Assembly: GCA_900545335.1 (NCBI GenBank)
Contig: UQYP01000010.1
Span: 1-64,000 of the forward strand
DNA: 64,000 bases
Origin: an uncultured Sutterella sp.
Lineage (GTDB): Bacteria; Pseudomonadota; Gammaproteobacteria; Burkholderiales; Burkholderiaceae_F
Reading direction: 5' to 3'
Shown: piece by piece, positions 7,750 through 17,349 of the stretch
Numbering within the stretch: position 1 is the first letter of the stretch
Layout of the letters: each line of letters starts with the position of its first letter
The notes under the pieces: model-generated
The model's input: only the letters and a program-made list of their open reading frames with translations
The model's database searches: none
What the model was told of the DNA's origin: nothing
Translations under genes and position numbers: made by a program

Positions 7750-9105
7750 ATGTCCAGTACCGTATTTGACAGTGTTCTTTATCGTGACTCTTTCGGCAGC
7801 CCGCAAATGCGTGAGATTTTTGACGATCGGTGTTTGGTTCGAAAATATATTGAAGCCGAAATTGCATTAGCGAAAGCCGAGGCTACGTTGGGAGTCATTC
7901 CTCAACAGGCAGCAGAAGAAATTGCTCGGAAAAGTTCAGTAGAAGCCTTGGATTTTGACCGGCTGCGCCACGAAACAGAGATTGTCGGCTATCCGATTTT
8001 GCCCCTGGTGCATCAGCTCAATGAGCAGTGCGGCGATTCAGGCGGTTACGTTCACTGGGGTGCAACAACACAAGACATTATGGATACGGCCAATGTTTTG
8101 CAGCTCAGAGATGCCCTTGGATTAATTGATGCCGATTTGGATGTCTTAATTGATACTTTGGCCCAACTGTCTGAGCGCTATCGAAATACGGTTATGGCCG
8201 GCAGAACGCACCTGCAGCAGGCGCTGCCTTGCACCTTCGGCTATAAAACCTCCATCTGGTTGGCGCAGATGATGCGTCATAAAGAACGTTTAAGTCAGCT
8301 CAAACCCCGAGTGCTTGTCGGCGAATTTGGCGGAGCGGCCGGAACGTTAGCCTCTTTGCACGGCAGAGGGCTTGAAGTTCAGGCCGAGATGATGAAAGAG
8401 CTTCAGTTAGGTGTCCCCACGACATCTTGGCACGTGGCACGAGATGGTTTTGCCGAAGCTGTTAACCTTTGTACGCTCATTACCGGCACATTAGGCAAGA
8501 TCGCTTACGACGTCATGATTTTGTCGATGAACGAAGTCGGAGAAGTCTACGAACCCTTCGTTCAGGGAAGAGGAGCTTCTTCAACAATGCCTCAAAAGCG
8601 CAATGCGATCTCTTCCGAACTGATGTATGCGTGTGCCAAGGGTGTCCGACAAATGGCGGGTTTAATGGTCGATGCACAAATTCAGGATCTGGAGAGAGCG
8701 ACAGGTCCGTGGCACGCAGAGTGGATTGCTATTCCTGAGGCTTTCATGCTGACGGCAGGCTCCCTCAAACAAGCCAAGTTCCTTTTGGGAAATTTGATTG
8801 TTGATGAAAAGAGGATGCTTGAAAATCTGAAAATTTCACGCGGTTGTATCGTTGCTGAAGCCGTTATGATGGGATTGGCTGAATTTGTGGGTCATCAAGT
8901 TGCCCATGACGTTGTTTACGATGCCTGCAGAGTCGTCAATACAAAAGGCGGTACATTAGCAGAAGTCTTAAAACGGATACCGGTTGTGGCAGAGCGAATA
9001 GATCCGGCCCGAATTGATTACTTGTGTGATCCGGCCAATTATCTCGGGCAATGCCAGGAAATGATTGACAAAGTTCTAGTGGAATATAAAAATTTAAAAC
9101 GTTAA
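7750..9105 (+). CDS. Fumarase/aspartase-superfamily lyase (adenylosuccinate lyase/PcaB-like)
   Basis: A 451-residue enzyme of the superfamily that includes adenylosuccinate lyase, argininosuccinate lyase and 3-carboxymuconate cycloisomerase. The signature loop GASSTMPQKRNA is intact, as are the HWGATTQDIMDTA and AGRTHLQQALP active-site regions. Overall it looks closest to PcaB-like and unassigned adenylosuccinate-lyase-family proteins. Housekeeping PurB is less likely because of the context: an organic-anion carrier, a hydrolase and a GntR regulator. It probably cleaves a succinyl adduct or a related dicarboxylate, releasing fumarate if it is a true lyase. GGAGAAAA precedes the ATG, and the regulator gene follows 50 bases later. 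Confidence 0.8.
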   Translation: MSSTVFDSVLYRDSFGSPQMREIFDDRCLVRKYIEAEIALAKAEATLGVIPQQAAEEIARKSSVEALDFDRLRHETEIVGYPILPLVHQLNEQCGDSGGYVHWGATTQDIMDTANVLQLRDALGLIDADLDVLIDTLAQLSERYRNTVMAGRTHLQQALPCTFGYKTSIWLAQMMRHKERLSQLKPRVLVGEFGGAAGTLASLHGRGLEVQAEMMKELQLGVPTTSWHVARDGFAEAVNLCTLITGTLGKIAYDVMILSMNEVGEVYEPFVQGRGASSTMPQKRNAISSELMYACAKGVRQMAGLMVDAQIQDLERATGPWHAEWIAIPEAFMLTAGSLKQAKFLLGNLIVDEKRMLENLKISRGCIVAEAVMMGLAEFVGHQVAHDVVYDACRVVNTKGGTLAEVLKRIPVVAERIDPARIDYLCDPANYLGQCQEMIDKVLVEYKNLKR

Positions 9106-9155
9106 ACACTTGAAAGTTTAGAAGCTAACGCAATCGACTGAGTACGGAGAGGTTT

Positions 9156-9893
9156 GTGAAATTCAAAGTACCGACCTTGACCGAAAAAATTGTTAAGGAA
9201 TTGGTTCACGGAATCGTGATCGGCAGGTGGCCTGTGGGCGAGATGCTGCCGACTGAAAAGGAGCTTTGTGAGCGCTTTAAATGCTCCCGAGTAACGATTC
9301 GCCGTGCCTTGGATGCCATTGAGAAGGCGGGGATGATCGAGCGACGTCCTCGCATTGGAACAAAGGTTATTTCCACCGGGGCGGGCATCGGTTTTTCTTA
9401 TGCACTTTCTCGGATAGACGACTTGGATCAGTTGGCTAAAGACCACTCCAGAGTGGTGTTAAATGCTGAGGTTTTAACTCTGGATAAAAAATCGGCTGCT
9501 GCAATTGGCAGCCCGGTAGGCACCAAAGTAGTCAGACTCTGCAATATTCGAGTCGGCCAAAGAAAGGATGATCCGCCGATCGTATTTACCCACGTCTACT
9601 TTTCTTCAAAATATTCTTCATTAATCGATGTCATTAGAGCTAATCCGGACATTCTAGCTGTCCACACAATTGAGCAGGCCAGTCACAAAGAATGCCGAGA
9701 GGTTCAGCAGAGTATCCACGCCGTACTGTTGCCCAAACAGCTTTCTTCTATTTTGTGTGTTTCTGAAAATAGTCCCGCATTGATGATTTTAAGGCGCTAT
9801 CTGGATGCAGCCGGTCAACCTTTGCTGATTTCTCAAAGTTGGCACCCCGGTCATCGGTATGCATTTTCTTTAAATTTTAAGAAAAATGACTGA
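9156..9893 (+). CDS. GntR-family regulator with UTRA domain
   Basis: A 245-residue transcription factor. Residues about 1-70 form a GntR winged helix (LPTEKELCERFKCSRVTIRRALDAIEKAGMIERRPRIGTKV). The remainder fits a UTRA ligand-binding domain of the HutC/FarR group. The start is GTG, supported by GGAGAGG just upstream. It directly follows the lyase gene and probably controls the whole divergent cluster through the TTTGTATTA sites, with the imported compound or an intermediate as effector. The latter two points are inference from position. Confidence 0.85.
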   Translation: MKFKVPTLTEKIVKELVHGIVIGRWPVGEMLPTEKELCERFKCSRVTIRRALDAIEKAGMIERRPRIGTKVISTGAGIGFSYALSRIDDLDQLAKDHSRVVLNAEVLTLDKKSAAAIGSPVGTKVVRLCNIRVGQRKDDPPIVFTHVYFSSKYSSLIDVIRANPDILAVHTIEQASHKECREVQQSIHAVLLPKQLSSILCVSENSPALMILRRYLDAAGQPLLISQSWHPGHRYAFSLNFKKND

Positions 9894-9919
9894 TTGGGAT
9901 ATTGTCGTTTGTGCATTTT

Positions 9920-10444
9920 TCAAAACGTCAGGCTAAATTGCGGATTTTCTAAATTCAAAAGATATTCTTTAGCCTCATAACCGCCTCCGTAGCCCGTGAG
10001 TGATCGGTCCGCTCCCACGACCCGATGACAGGGAATAATGATGGAAAGGGGATTTTGACCGACTGCGCCACCGACTGCCCGAATCGCTTTGGGGCGGTTA
10101 ATTTTGCGGGCAATATCAGCGTAAGAGACTGTTTGGCCGTAATCAATCTCTTGAAGAGCCTTCCAGACCTGGATCTGAAAGGCAGTACCGTAAAGTTCAA
10201 ACGGCACATCAAAATCTTTTCGTCGACCTAAGAAATATTCATTTAACTCATCAATGGCATGCTCGATGACAGCACTACGTTCTTCTTTCAAAGGTAAGTC
10301 CAGTAATTTATCGAAACGCTTCAAGATGCTCGCGTGATGCCAGCCATCAGTCCAGTCACTCATAATGAGTTTTTCGCCTAAGGAAGCGAGCATTAACGTA
10401 CCGCAGGGGCTGTCCCAGGAATTAAATAGAATCTTTTCAGGCAT
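9920..10444 (-). CDS. ogt: Methylated-DNA--protein-cysteine methyltransferase
   Basis: About 174 residues. It removes alkyl groups from O6-methylguanine (and O4-methylthymine) by transfer to its own cysteine. The active-site motif IIPCHRVVG is intact and is followed by a GYGGGYEAKEYLL helix typical of Ogt/AGT. The DNA-binding helix region AIRAVGGAVGQNP is also present. There is no AdaA-like metal-binding domain, so Ogt is the better name than Ada. The start may be ATG at 10444 or an in-frame TTG at 10456; neither has a strong ribosome binding site. It is convergent with the GntR gene and divergent from xseB. Confidence 0.9.
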   Translation of the reverse strand: MPEKILFNSWDSPCGTLMLASLGEKLIMSDWTDGWHHASILKRFDKLLDLPLKEERSAVIEHAIDELNEYFLGRRKDFDVPFELYGTAFQIQVWKALQEIDYGQTVSYADIARKINRPKAIRAVGGAVGQNPLSIIIPCHRVVGADRSLTGYGGGYEAKEYLLNLENPQFSLTF

Positions 10445-10584
10445 AACGAATTTCAACTTTGAGAAGTTCTCAGTTTAGAAGCTGCACTTAAACTTGTCTA
10501 TGGAGTTTTTTCCTCATTTTCTATGACATTTTGGCGGTTACCGTTAAAATGAATAAGTTAAATGAAAAGAGCCGAGGAAAGAGA

Positions 10585-10845
10585 ATGCCGCAGCCGAAAT
10601 CTGTTCAAAAAATGACCTTTGAAGAAGCTATGCAGGAAATGCAGCAGATTGTTGAGAATATGAGAAAGGGTGATTTAACACTGGAAGAAAGTGTGAAAGC
10701 CTATCGGCGCGGGAAAGAACTTTCGACTCATTGTCAGACGCTTTTAAATCAGGCGGCAGAGGTTGTCCGTCAGCTAGACGACGGCTCGGAGGCTCTTTTG
10801 GAAGAAGCCGACCTTCGCCAGAAAGGAATCACAGATGGACTTTAA
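10585..10845 (+). CDS. xseB: Exodeoxyribonuclease VII small subunit
   Basis: An 86-residue protein with the conserved core FEEAMQEMQQIVENMRKGDLTLEESVKAYRRG, the alpha-helical small subunit that assembles along the XseA large subunit to degrade single-stranded DNA. The start at 10585 (MPQPKS) is chosen because AGGAAAGAG lies directly upstream and the length then matches the family (about 80 residues). Upstream in-frame starts would add unconserved residues. The gene overlaps ispA by 11 bases, as in the common xseB-ispA-dxs operon. Confidence 0.92.
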   Translation: MPQPKSVQKMTFEEAMQEMQQIVENMRKGDLTLEESVKAYRRGKELSTHCQTLLNQAAEVVRQLDDGSEALLEEADLRQKGITDGL

Positions 10846-11740
10846 GAGTTGGAGCGCAGAGCGTGCGGCGCATTTTGAACTGTGTGCCAAAAAGGCTTTG
10901 CCGCCGGAAAATCGCCTGCCTTGGAAACTGCACGAAGCGATGCGCTATGCGGTGCTCGATGGCGGAAAGCGTATCAGACCGCTTTTGACTTATGCCTCAG
11001 GCGAACTTGTCGGAGCCGAAGATGAGGCACTTGATCATATTGCCTTAGCGCTCGAATATATTCACTCGTACTCATTAGTGCATGATGATATGCCCTGCAT
11101 GGACAATGACACTTTGCGCCGAGGGAAACTGACGACGCATAAAAAGTACGGTGAAGCCATGGGTATGCTCGCTGGCGACGCTCTTCAGGCACAGGCTTTT
11201 TTTGAGCTCACTCAAACAAAACTCTCAGGTGATCAGATCACGGCTTTGGTAAAGCTTTTGGCAGCGGCTGCAGGCTCAGCCGGCATGTGCGGCGGGCAGG
11301 CTGTGGATTTACTCTCCGTTCATCAAAAGTTGGATTTGGATACGCTCACACTCATGCATCGGATGAAGACCGGAGCCATGATTCGGGCGAGCGCCTTAAT
11401 GGGACTCTATGGCGCGAAGACGATGCCGCCCGCGGCGCTGATCGGTTTAACTGTTCAGTATTCGGATGCAATCGGTTTGGCTTTCCAAGTGATCGATGAT
11501 ATTTTGGATGTGACCGCTGAAACTGCCGTATTGGGTAAAACAGCCGGTAAGGATGCTCTTGAGGATAAACCCACTTATGTTTCTATTTTGGGGCTGGAAG
11601 AGTCACGTGAAATGGCCAAAAATGAAATCAATAAAGCGCTCGAAGCACTTAAGGCCATTGAAGCGTTATCGCCTCAATATGTGGGTAAGACTGCTCGGTT
11701 AGCCGATATCGCTCAATATATCCTGAGCCGGGACCATTAA
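10835..11740 (+). CDS. ispA: Polyprenyl (farnesyl) diphosphate synthase
   Basis: A 301-residue trans-isoprenyl diphosphate synthase that condenses IPP with DMAPP/GPP to make farnesyl diphosphate, the precursor of undecaprenyl phosphate and quinone tails. The first Asp-rich motif is DDMPCMD with the short-chain-type insertion, and the second is DDILD. The GGKRIRP and KTGAMIRAS substrate-binding motifs are present. It is translationally coupled to xseB and followed nine bases later by the Dxs-MurB fusion gene, so isoprenoid genes are co-expressed here. Confidence 0.93.
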   Translation: MDFKSWSAERAAHFELCAKKALPPENRLPWKLHEAMRYAVLDGGKRIRPLLTYASGELVGAEDEALDHIALALEYIHSYSLVHDDMPCMDNDTLRRGKLTTHKKYGEAMGMLAGDALQAQAFFELTQTKLSGDQITALVKLLAAAAGSAGMCGGQAVDLLSVHQKLDLDTLTLMHRMKTGAMIRASALMGLYGAKTMPPAALIGLTVQYSDAIGLAFQVIDDILDVTAETAVLGKTAGKDALEDKPTYVSILGLEESREMAKNEINKALEALKAIEALSPQYVGKTARLADIAQYILSRDH

Positions 11741-11749
11741 GGAGAGGTG

Positions 11750-14617
11750 ATGCGCTTACTGAATCGAATTCATTCTCCGAAAGATTTAAAAAAACTTTCT
11801 GTTCCGATGCTCCCGACCCTAGCTCGGGAGATTCGGGAGTTTATGGTCGACTCCGTATCCAAAACGGGAGGCCATCTGGCAAGCAGCCTCGGTGCCGTGG
11901 AGCTCACGCTCGCGCTTCACTATGTTTTCAATTCTCCGCGCGACAAGATTATTTTTGATGTGGGGCATCAGGCCTACGCTCATAAAATGATCACCGGGCG
12001 CCTGGATCAATTTAAAACACTCAGACAGTATAAGGGGCTCTCAGGGTTCCCAAAGCGAGGTGAAAGTGAGCACGATGCTTTCGGTACGGCCCACAGCTCG
12101 ACCTCCATTTCAGCTGCGCTCGGTATGGCAGTGGCTGACGCCATGCAGGCCGATAAAGACGCCTGGCACATTGCCGTGATCGGAGACGGGGCTCTGACGG
12201 GCGGCATGGCGGTTGAAGCGCTCAATCACGCGGGCACCTATAAAGAAGGCATCAAGTTACTCATTATTGTGAACGATAATGACTGCTCCATTTCGCCTTC
12301 AGTGGGAGCGCTTAATCACCACTTGGCCAAACTTGTTTCCGGTCACGCTTTTTCAAGTGCCCGCAATTTCTCCAAGCGTGCCTTAAAGCCCTTGCCCAAA
12401 TTGTGGAATCTGTTTAAGAGCATGGAACAGCGAACCGTTAATTTCGTTGCTCCGCACTCAACGCTTTTTTCAGCTTTTGATCTCAATTACTACGGTCCGG
12501 TCGACGGTCACGATATCGAAAATCTGATTACGGTGCTGCGCAACATCAAAGCACTCGACGGCCCGATGGTGCTGCATGTGGTGACCAAAAAAGGTAAAGG
12601 CTACGCACCGGCAGAAGAAAATCCGACGCTCTACCACGGAGTCGGCCGCTTTGATCCCGAAAAAGGCATCATTGAGAAAAAGCCAGATCCCAAACATCCG
12701 ACCTACACAGAAGTCTTTTCCAAATGGGTCTGTGACATGGCCGCTCAAGATGAAAGACTTTACGCCATTACGCCTGCAATGCGGGAAGGCTCGGGTCTCG
12801 TCGAATTTGAAAAGCGTTTTCCGGAGCGCTACCGAGATGTGGCAATTGCCGAGCAGCATGCAGTCACTTTTGCGGCAGGCTTAGCTACAAGCGGAATGAA
12901 GCCCGTTGTTGCGATTTATTCTTCTTTTGCCCAGAGAGCCTACGATCAGATACTGCACGATGTGGCGATTCAGAATTTGCCCGTCATGTTTGCGATTGAC
13001 CGGGGAGGCTTGGTCGGCGCGGACGGTGAGACGCATCAGGGTGTTTTTGATATCGCCTATTTAAGAAGCATCCCGAATATGACCGTCATGACGCCGTCAG
13101 ACGAAAACGAGTGTAGAAAGATGCTCACGACGGCTTTTAAGATGGATACGCCTGCTGCGGTTCGTTACCCGAGAGGCAAAGGTCCGGGCGTCGTTCAGGA
13201 CGAGGAGCTCGAGACCATTGAAATCGGTCGCGCCAGAGAAATCCGACATACTTCAAGAAAGTCCCGTAGGGTGGCGATTTTAGCCTTCGGGTTGATGGTC
13301 AGCCGCATGCAGGAGGCAGCCCAAGCGCTTGATGCCACGCTTATTGACATGCGATTTGTGAAGCCTCTTGATCGCGAAATGATCATTAAGGCCGCTTCAG
13401 AGCACGATTTGCTTTGCACCGTTGAGGACGGTGTAGCGATGGGAGGAGCCGGCAGCGCAGTACTGGAAACACTGTCTGAGTTGGGCCTTCGGGTACCCAC
13501 GCTTGTGATGGGGATTAAGGATCAGTTCGTTCCGCAGGGTGGTATTGATGACTTAATGCGAGACAATGAATTGGATACTGAAAGCGTAATTCGCCGCATC
13601 CGCGAAGCGCTGTTAGTAAAGCCTTTGGCGGACTTAAAGCCTCTTAATACGATGGCCGTGAGCGCAAAAGCCCGTTATTTTGCTGAGATTGAAAATTTAG
13701 AAGAGCTCAAGCTCGTACTGGATTTTGCCAAGAGGGAAAAAGTCAAACCCTTTATTTTGGGCGGAGGCTCGAATTTACTCATAACCAATGACTTCATTGA
13801 CCGGCTTGTGATCCGGATAGCTTTCAATGGTTTTGAGGTCAATGACAAAGACAGAACCGTTGAAGTCGGGGCTGGAGAAGCGTGGCATGAAACCGTCAGA
13901 CGCATTTTGACTCTCGGCTGGGGAGGCCCTGAGAATTTGGCGCTTATTCCCGGAACGGTGGGCGGAGCCGTTGTTCAAAATATCGGTGCATACGGCGCTG
14001 AAGTGGCTCAGTTTGTCAGAAGTGTCAAAGTCTATGATCCGGCACAGGATACCGTGAAAGAACTGACCAATGAAGCCTGTGATTTTGCCTATCGGCACAG
14101 TGTCTTTAAGACTGAAGAAGGTTCGGCTTTAGTTGTACTTTCTGTGACATTGGCTTTTGATGAGAATTGGACGCCAAACTTAAGTTACAAGGAATTGGCT
14201 AACGCTTTTACTGATACCGAACCCACGCCGGAGTCGATTTTTAAAGCGGTCGTGGCGGCTCGCAACCGCAAGCTTCCGGATCCTAAAGTACTGCCGAGTG
14301 CCGGGTCTTTCTTTAAAAATCCGATTGTCACAAGGGAAGTCTTTCAGGAGCTTTTGGCTAAATTCCCAAGTATTGTGCACTATCCGTTAGCAGGCGGCCG
14401 GGAAAAATTGGCTGCCGGCTGGCTCATTGATCAGGCTGGCTTAAAAGGCGTGCGAGTGGGGGCTGCCGGAACGTATGAAAAACAGGCATTGGTTTTGGTC
14501 AACCATGCCGGTCAAGCGAGCGGCAAAGAGCTCTTAGCCTTCAGTGCTCAAATTCAGGAAAGCGTTCTCAAGCAATTTGGCGTTATGCTTGAACCGGAAC
14601 CTGTGATTTTGGATTAA
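11750..14617 (+). CDS. dxs-murB: Dxs-MurB fusion: DXP synthase joined to UDP-MurNAc dehydrogenase
   Basis: A single 955-residue reading frame with two complete enzymes. Residues about 1-622 are 1-deoxy-D-xylulose-5-phosphate synthase: GHQAYAHKMITGR with the active-site His, the thiamine diphosphate motif GDGALTGG...NDND, the catalytic Glu in EQHAVTFAAG, and DRGGLVGADGETH. After a short linker (about 622-632), residues 632-955 are a type I MurB, the FAD enzyme that reduces UDP-GlcNAc-enolpyruvate: FAD motifs LGGGSNLL and PGTVGGAVVQNIGAYG, Arg782 in YRHSVFK, Ser853 in GSFFKNP, and the C-terminal LEPE with the catalytic Glu. There is no stop or shift at the junction (near 13620). ATG 11750 has GGAGAGG upstream. 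The fusion joins isoprenoid and peptidoglycan precursor synthesis. Confidence 0.93.
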   Translation: MRLLNRIHSPKDLKKLSVPMLPTLAREIREFMVDSVSKTGGHLASSLGAVELTLALHYVFNSPRDKIIFDVGHQAYAHKMITGRLDQFKTLRQYKGLSGFPKRGESEHDAFGTAHSSTSISAALGMAVADAMQADKDAWHIAVIGDGALTGGMAVEALNHAGTYKEGIKLLIIVNDNDCSISPSVGALNHHLAKLVSGHAFSSARNFSKRALKPLPKLWNLFKSMEQRTVNFVAPHSTLFSAFDLNYYGPVDGHDIENLITVLRNIKALDGPMVLHVVTKKGKGYAPAEENPTLYHGVGRFDPEKGIIEKKPDPKHPTYTEVFSKWVCDMAAQDERLYAITPAMREGSGLVEFEKRFPERYRDVAIAEQHAVTFAAGLATSGMKPVVAIYSSFAQRAYDQILHDVAIQNLPVMFAIDRGGLVGADGETHQGVFDIAYLRSIPNMTVMTPSDENECRKMLTTAFKMDTPAAVRYPRGKGPGVVQDEELETIEIGRAREIRHTSRKSRRVAILAFGLMVSRMQEAAQALDATLIDMRFVKPLDREMIIKAASEHDLLCTVEDGVAMGGAGSAVLETLSELGLRVPTLVMGIKDQFVPQGGIDDLMRDNELDTESVIRRIREALLVKPLADLKPLNTMAVSAKARYFAEIENLEELKLVLDFAKREKVKPFILGGGSNLLITNDFIDRLVIRIAFNGFEVNDKDRTVEVGAGEAWHETVRRILTLGWGGPENLALIPGTVGGAVVQNIGAYGAEVAQFVRSVKVYDPAQDTVKELTNEACDFAYRHSVFKTEEGSALVVLSVTLAFDENWTPNLSYKELANAFTDTEPTPESIFKAVVAARNRKLPDPKVLPSAGSFFKNPIVTREVFQELLAKFPSIVHYPLAGGREKLAAGWLIDQAGLKGVRVGAAGTYEKQALVLVNHAGQASGKELLAFSAQIQESVLKQFGVMLEPEPVILD

Positions 14618-14656
14618 ATTATTAAGAATAACTTTTTCTTTTATAGGAAATACACC

Positions 14657-15859
14657 ATGCGAGTAACGACTCTCGAACAATTGGTCAAGGCCGGTGCCTT
14701 GAAAGACAAGCGCGTGTTTATTCGTTCCGACTTGAATGCTCCGCGCGATGAAAACGGCAATATCACTAATGAAGCCCGTCTTGTGGCTTCTGTTCCCGCT
14801 ATTCGTATGGCTCGTGATGCGGGTGCTCGCGTGATGGTGGTGAGCCACTTAGGCCGTCCTAAAGAAGGAGAAAAAACCGCTGCTGACAGTCTGGCTAAGA
14901 TTGCCGAGCGTATGGGTGAACTGTTGGGCAGCCCCATCCGTTTGATTGACAATTGGGTTGACGGCGGGTTTGAAGTGGCGCCCGGAGAAGTGGTTATGCT
15001 TGAAAACTGCCGCTGCAATGTAGGTGAAAAGAAGTGCACGGAAGAACTTTCTAAAAAGTACGGTGCGCTCTGTGACGTCTTTGTTAACGACGCTTTCGGT
15101 ACGGCTCACCGCGCACAGGCTTCTACTTACGGCGTCGCTCAGTATGCCGATATCGTTTGCGCCGGTCCCCTGATGGCAGCAGAAATTGATGCACTCACCA
15201 AGGCCGTTGAAGAAGCTAAGCACCCCCTCGTCGCTATTGTGGGCGGCTCGAAAGTCTCCACGAAACTCACGATTTTGAATAACTTGGCTCAGAAAGTGGA
15301 TCAGTTGATCGTGGGTGGCGGCATTGCCAATACGTTCCTCATGGCCGCAGGTTACAAAGTCGGCAAGTCTTTGGCAGAACCCGATCTGCTTGATGAATGC
15401 AAGAAGATTTTGAAGACGCTCGAAGAAAAGGGCGCAACGCTTCCTTTGCCCACTGACGTTGTGGTTGCTAAGGAATTTTCTGAAACGGCTGAGCATCGCA
15501 CCTGCTCCATTGAAGAGGTTCAGGACGATGAAATGATTTTGGACGTGGGTCCTGAAACCGCTAAGTCTTTGGCTGAAATTTTGCAAAAGGCGGGCACCAT
15601 TGTTTGGAACGGTCCGGTCGGTGTATTTGAAATGCAGCCCTACTCTCATGGCACGGAAGTTATGGCTGAAGCCATTGCCAAGGCTACCGAAAACGGTGCA
15701 TTCTCTATCGCAGGCGGCGGCGACACCGTTGCAGCTGTCGGTAAATTCGGTATTGCCGATCGTATTTCCTACATTTCGACGGGTGGCGGTGCTTTCCTAG
15801 AATTCTTGGAAGGCAAGGTATTGCCCGCTATTGAAATTTTGGAAAAACGCGCTCAATAG
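14657..15859 (+). CDS. pgk: Phosphoglycerate kinase
   Basis: A 400-residue glycolytic enzyme that interconverts 1,3-bisphosphoglycerate and 3-phosphoglycerate with ATP formation. The N-terminal RSDLNAP motif, the SHLGRP loop, the GGSKVSTK nucleotide site and the C-terminal GGGDTVAAV motif are all intact, and the length is normal. It lies 39 bases after the Dxs-MurB gene and may be read from the same transcript, although the AT-rich gap could hold a promoter. A clear terminator follows. Confidence 0.97.
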   Translation: MRVTTLEQLVKAGALKDKRVFIRSDLNAPRDENGNITNEARLVASVPAIRMARDAGARVMVVSHLGRPKEGEKTAADSLAKIAERMGELLGSPIRLIDNWVDGGFEVAPGEVVMLENCRCNVGEKKCTEELSKKYGALCDVFVNDAFGTAHRAQASTYGVAQYADIVCAGPLMAAEIDALTKAVEEAKHPLVAIVGGSKVSTKLTILNNLAQKVDQLIVGGGIANTFLMAAGYKVGKSLAEPDLLDECKKILKTLEEKGATLPLPTDVVVAKEFSETAEHRTCSIEEVQDDEMILDVGPETAKSLAEILQKAGTIVWNGPVGVFEMQPYSHGTEVMAEAIAKATENGAFSIAGGGDTVAAVGKFGIADRISYISTGGGAFLEFLEGKVLPAIEILEKRAQ

Positions 15860-15901
15860 GCTAGAGAAATCATCTAAAACTATTAATAAATTCTCAAAAT
15901 T

Positions 15902-15930
15902 AGAGCTCCATATTTTGGGGCTCTTTTTTT
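15902..15930 (+). terminator. Rho-independent terminator after pgk
   Basis: AGAGCTCC (15902-15909) pairs with GGGGCTCT (15917-15924), with one G-T wobble, followed by a T-run to 15930. Confidence 0.88.
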
Positions 15931-16078
15931 AGATGTTAACTCTTTGAAAAACAATGATTATTGATAGTTTAATGCTAAAATTTATTAATATGTAATATAG
16001 ATAATTTTTAAAATTAAATGTATATATTTTTGATAGAGTAATGACTAATAATCTCTATAAGAAAAGTTAAAAATTGCT

Positions 16079-17349
16079 ATGCTTAACTACAAAAAGCGTT
16101 TGATGGAAGAAAACTTCCAAACCGTTGCTGATATTCTGAAAATCGTTTTGATTTGCGGACCTCGTCAGTGCGGGAAAACGACCACGATGAAGCATATGCT
16201 TGACAATGACGCGGTGTTTATTTCTTTTGACTATCCGGAAACTGCCCAATATGTCTCGGATTCTCCCCGCAGTTTGCTGACCAGATATTTGACTGAGTAT
16301 GGTCAGATAGCTATAGATGAATTCCAGAAAGTACCCCAAATGCTTGGAGTGATGAAAGCCTATGCCGATCAAATGCAAGGCTGCGGGAAGATATTCCTTT
16401 CCGGATCCAGTAATTTCAGAACGTTGCCCAGCGTGAATGAATCGATGGCCGGTCGTTTAGGAGAAGTTAGACTGCGCACCTTTACCGAGGCAGAAAAAAT
16501 GGGCTATTTTAGGTCTTTTTTTGAACGGTTACTCAATAGAGATTATGGGAAAGATTTGCCTTTTTCAGAAGCGAATAAAAATACCATTCTTCAACGAGCA
16601 TTATGCGGTGGCTATCCGACCGTCAGCGACAAGATGCCAAAATTAAGAAGAGAGTGGTTCAGGAACTATTTGAAAGCTCTTGTTGAAAAAGATCTTTCCG
16701 ATTTAGGTAGTTTTCGCAAGAGGGATGCTATGAATATTATTTTGCAGACCCTTGGTAACTACTCCAGTCGACAAATTAATTTCAGCGAAGTGGCACAAGC
16801 TACAGATCTCGACTTGCGAACCGTTAAAAACTATGTTCAGGCTTTGCAAAGCATGTACTTAATTGACGAAGTTCCTTCATGGAAAAAGCACAGTGGGATT
16901 AGATTCGCCTCGCAGTCTAAATGGTTTATGACAGATACCGGTTTAATGTCTGCAGTCCAGGGACACAGCGATTTTGAGGTCTTTTTTCAGTGGCTTCTTA
17001 AAGCCGGAAAGAAAGGTACAGACTTTGTGGGAAATCTTGTAGAGACCTTTGTATATACGCAACTTATTCCTTGCGTTGAATTAAAAATGACTGGCAGATG
17101 TACCACGTCCGCAGTGCCCAAAAGTACGAAATTGATTTTTTGCTTGAATACGAAAGTGGTCAAAAGATCGCCATTGAGGTGAAGGCTTCAGAAAGCGTCA
17201 GTTTAGCTGATTTTAAAAATATTGATTGGTTTCAGAAACTAAACTCCAACGAGTCTGTTCGCGGCGTAGTGCTCTACTGCGGAAACGAAGTTCGGGAGTA
17301 TGACAATGGCTACGTTGCTTTGCCAATCGCGAAATTTTGGCTGGATTAA
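16079..17349 (+). pseudogene. AAA ATPase with DUF4143, broken by a 1-base frameshift
   Basis: Codons from 16079 encode an ATPase of the AAA_14/DUF4143 type: Walker A GPRQCGKTT, Walker B IAIDEFQKVP, then the DUF4143 region. The frame goes wrong at the A5 run 17083-17087. One added A would continue CVELK as NDWQMYHVRSAQKYEIDFLLEY in the next frame, which then reads as the normal family C-terminus up to 17349. As written, the protein ends at 17182 with an unrelated tail. The cause may be true loss, slippage in the homopolymer (phase variation) or a sequencing error. These ATPases are common accessory proteins of unclear role. The AT-rich upstream region is unlike that of the flanking core genes. 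Confidence 0.82.

Noticed and set aside
12470..12859. Antisense coding frames inside dxs, pgk, rho, glnS and other genes
   Set aside because: They mirror the codon bias of the sense gene, have no family motifs and no ribosome binding sites.
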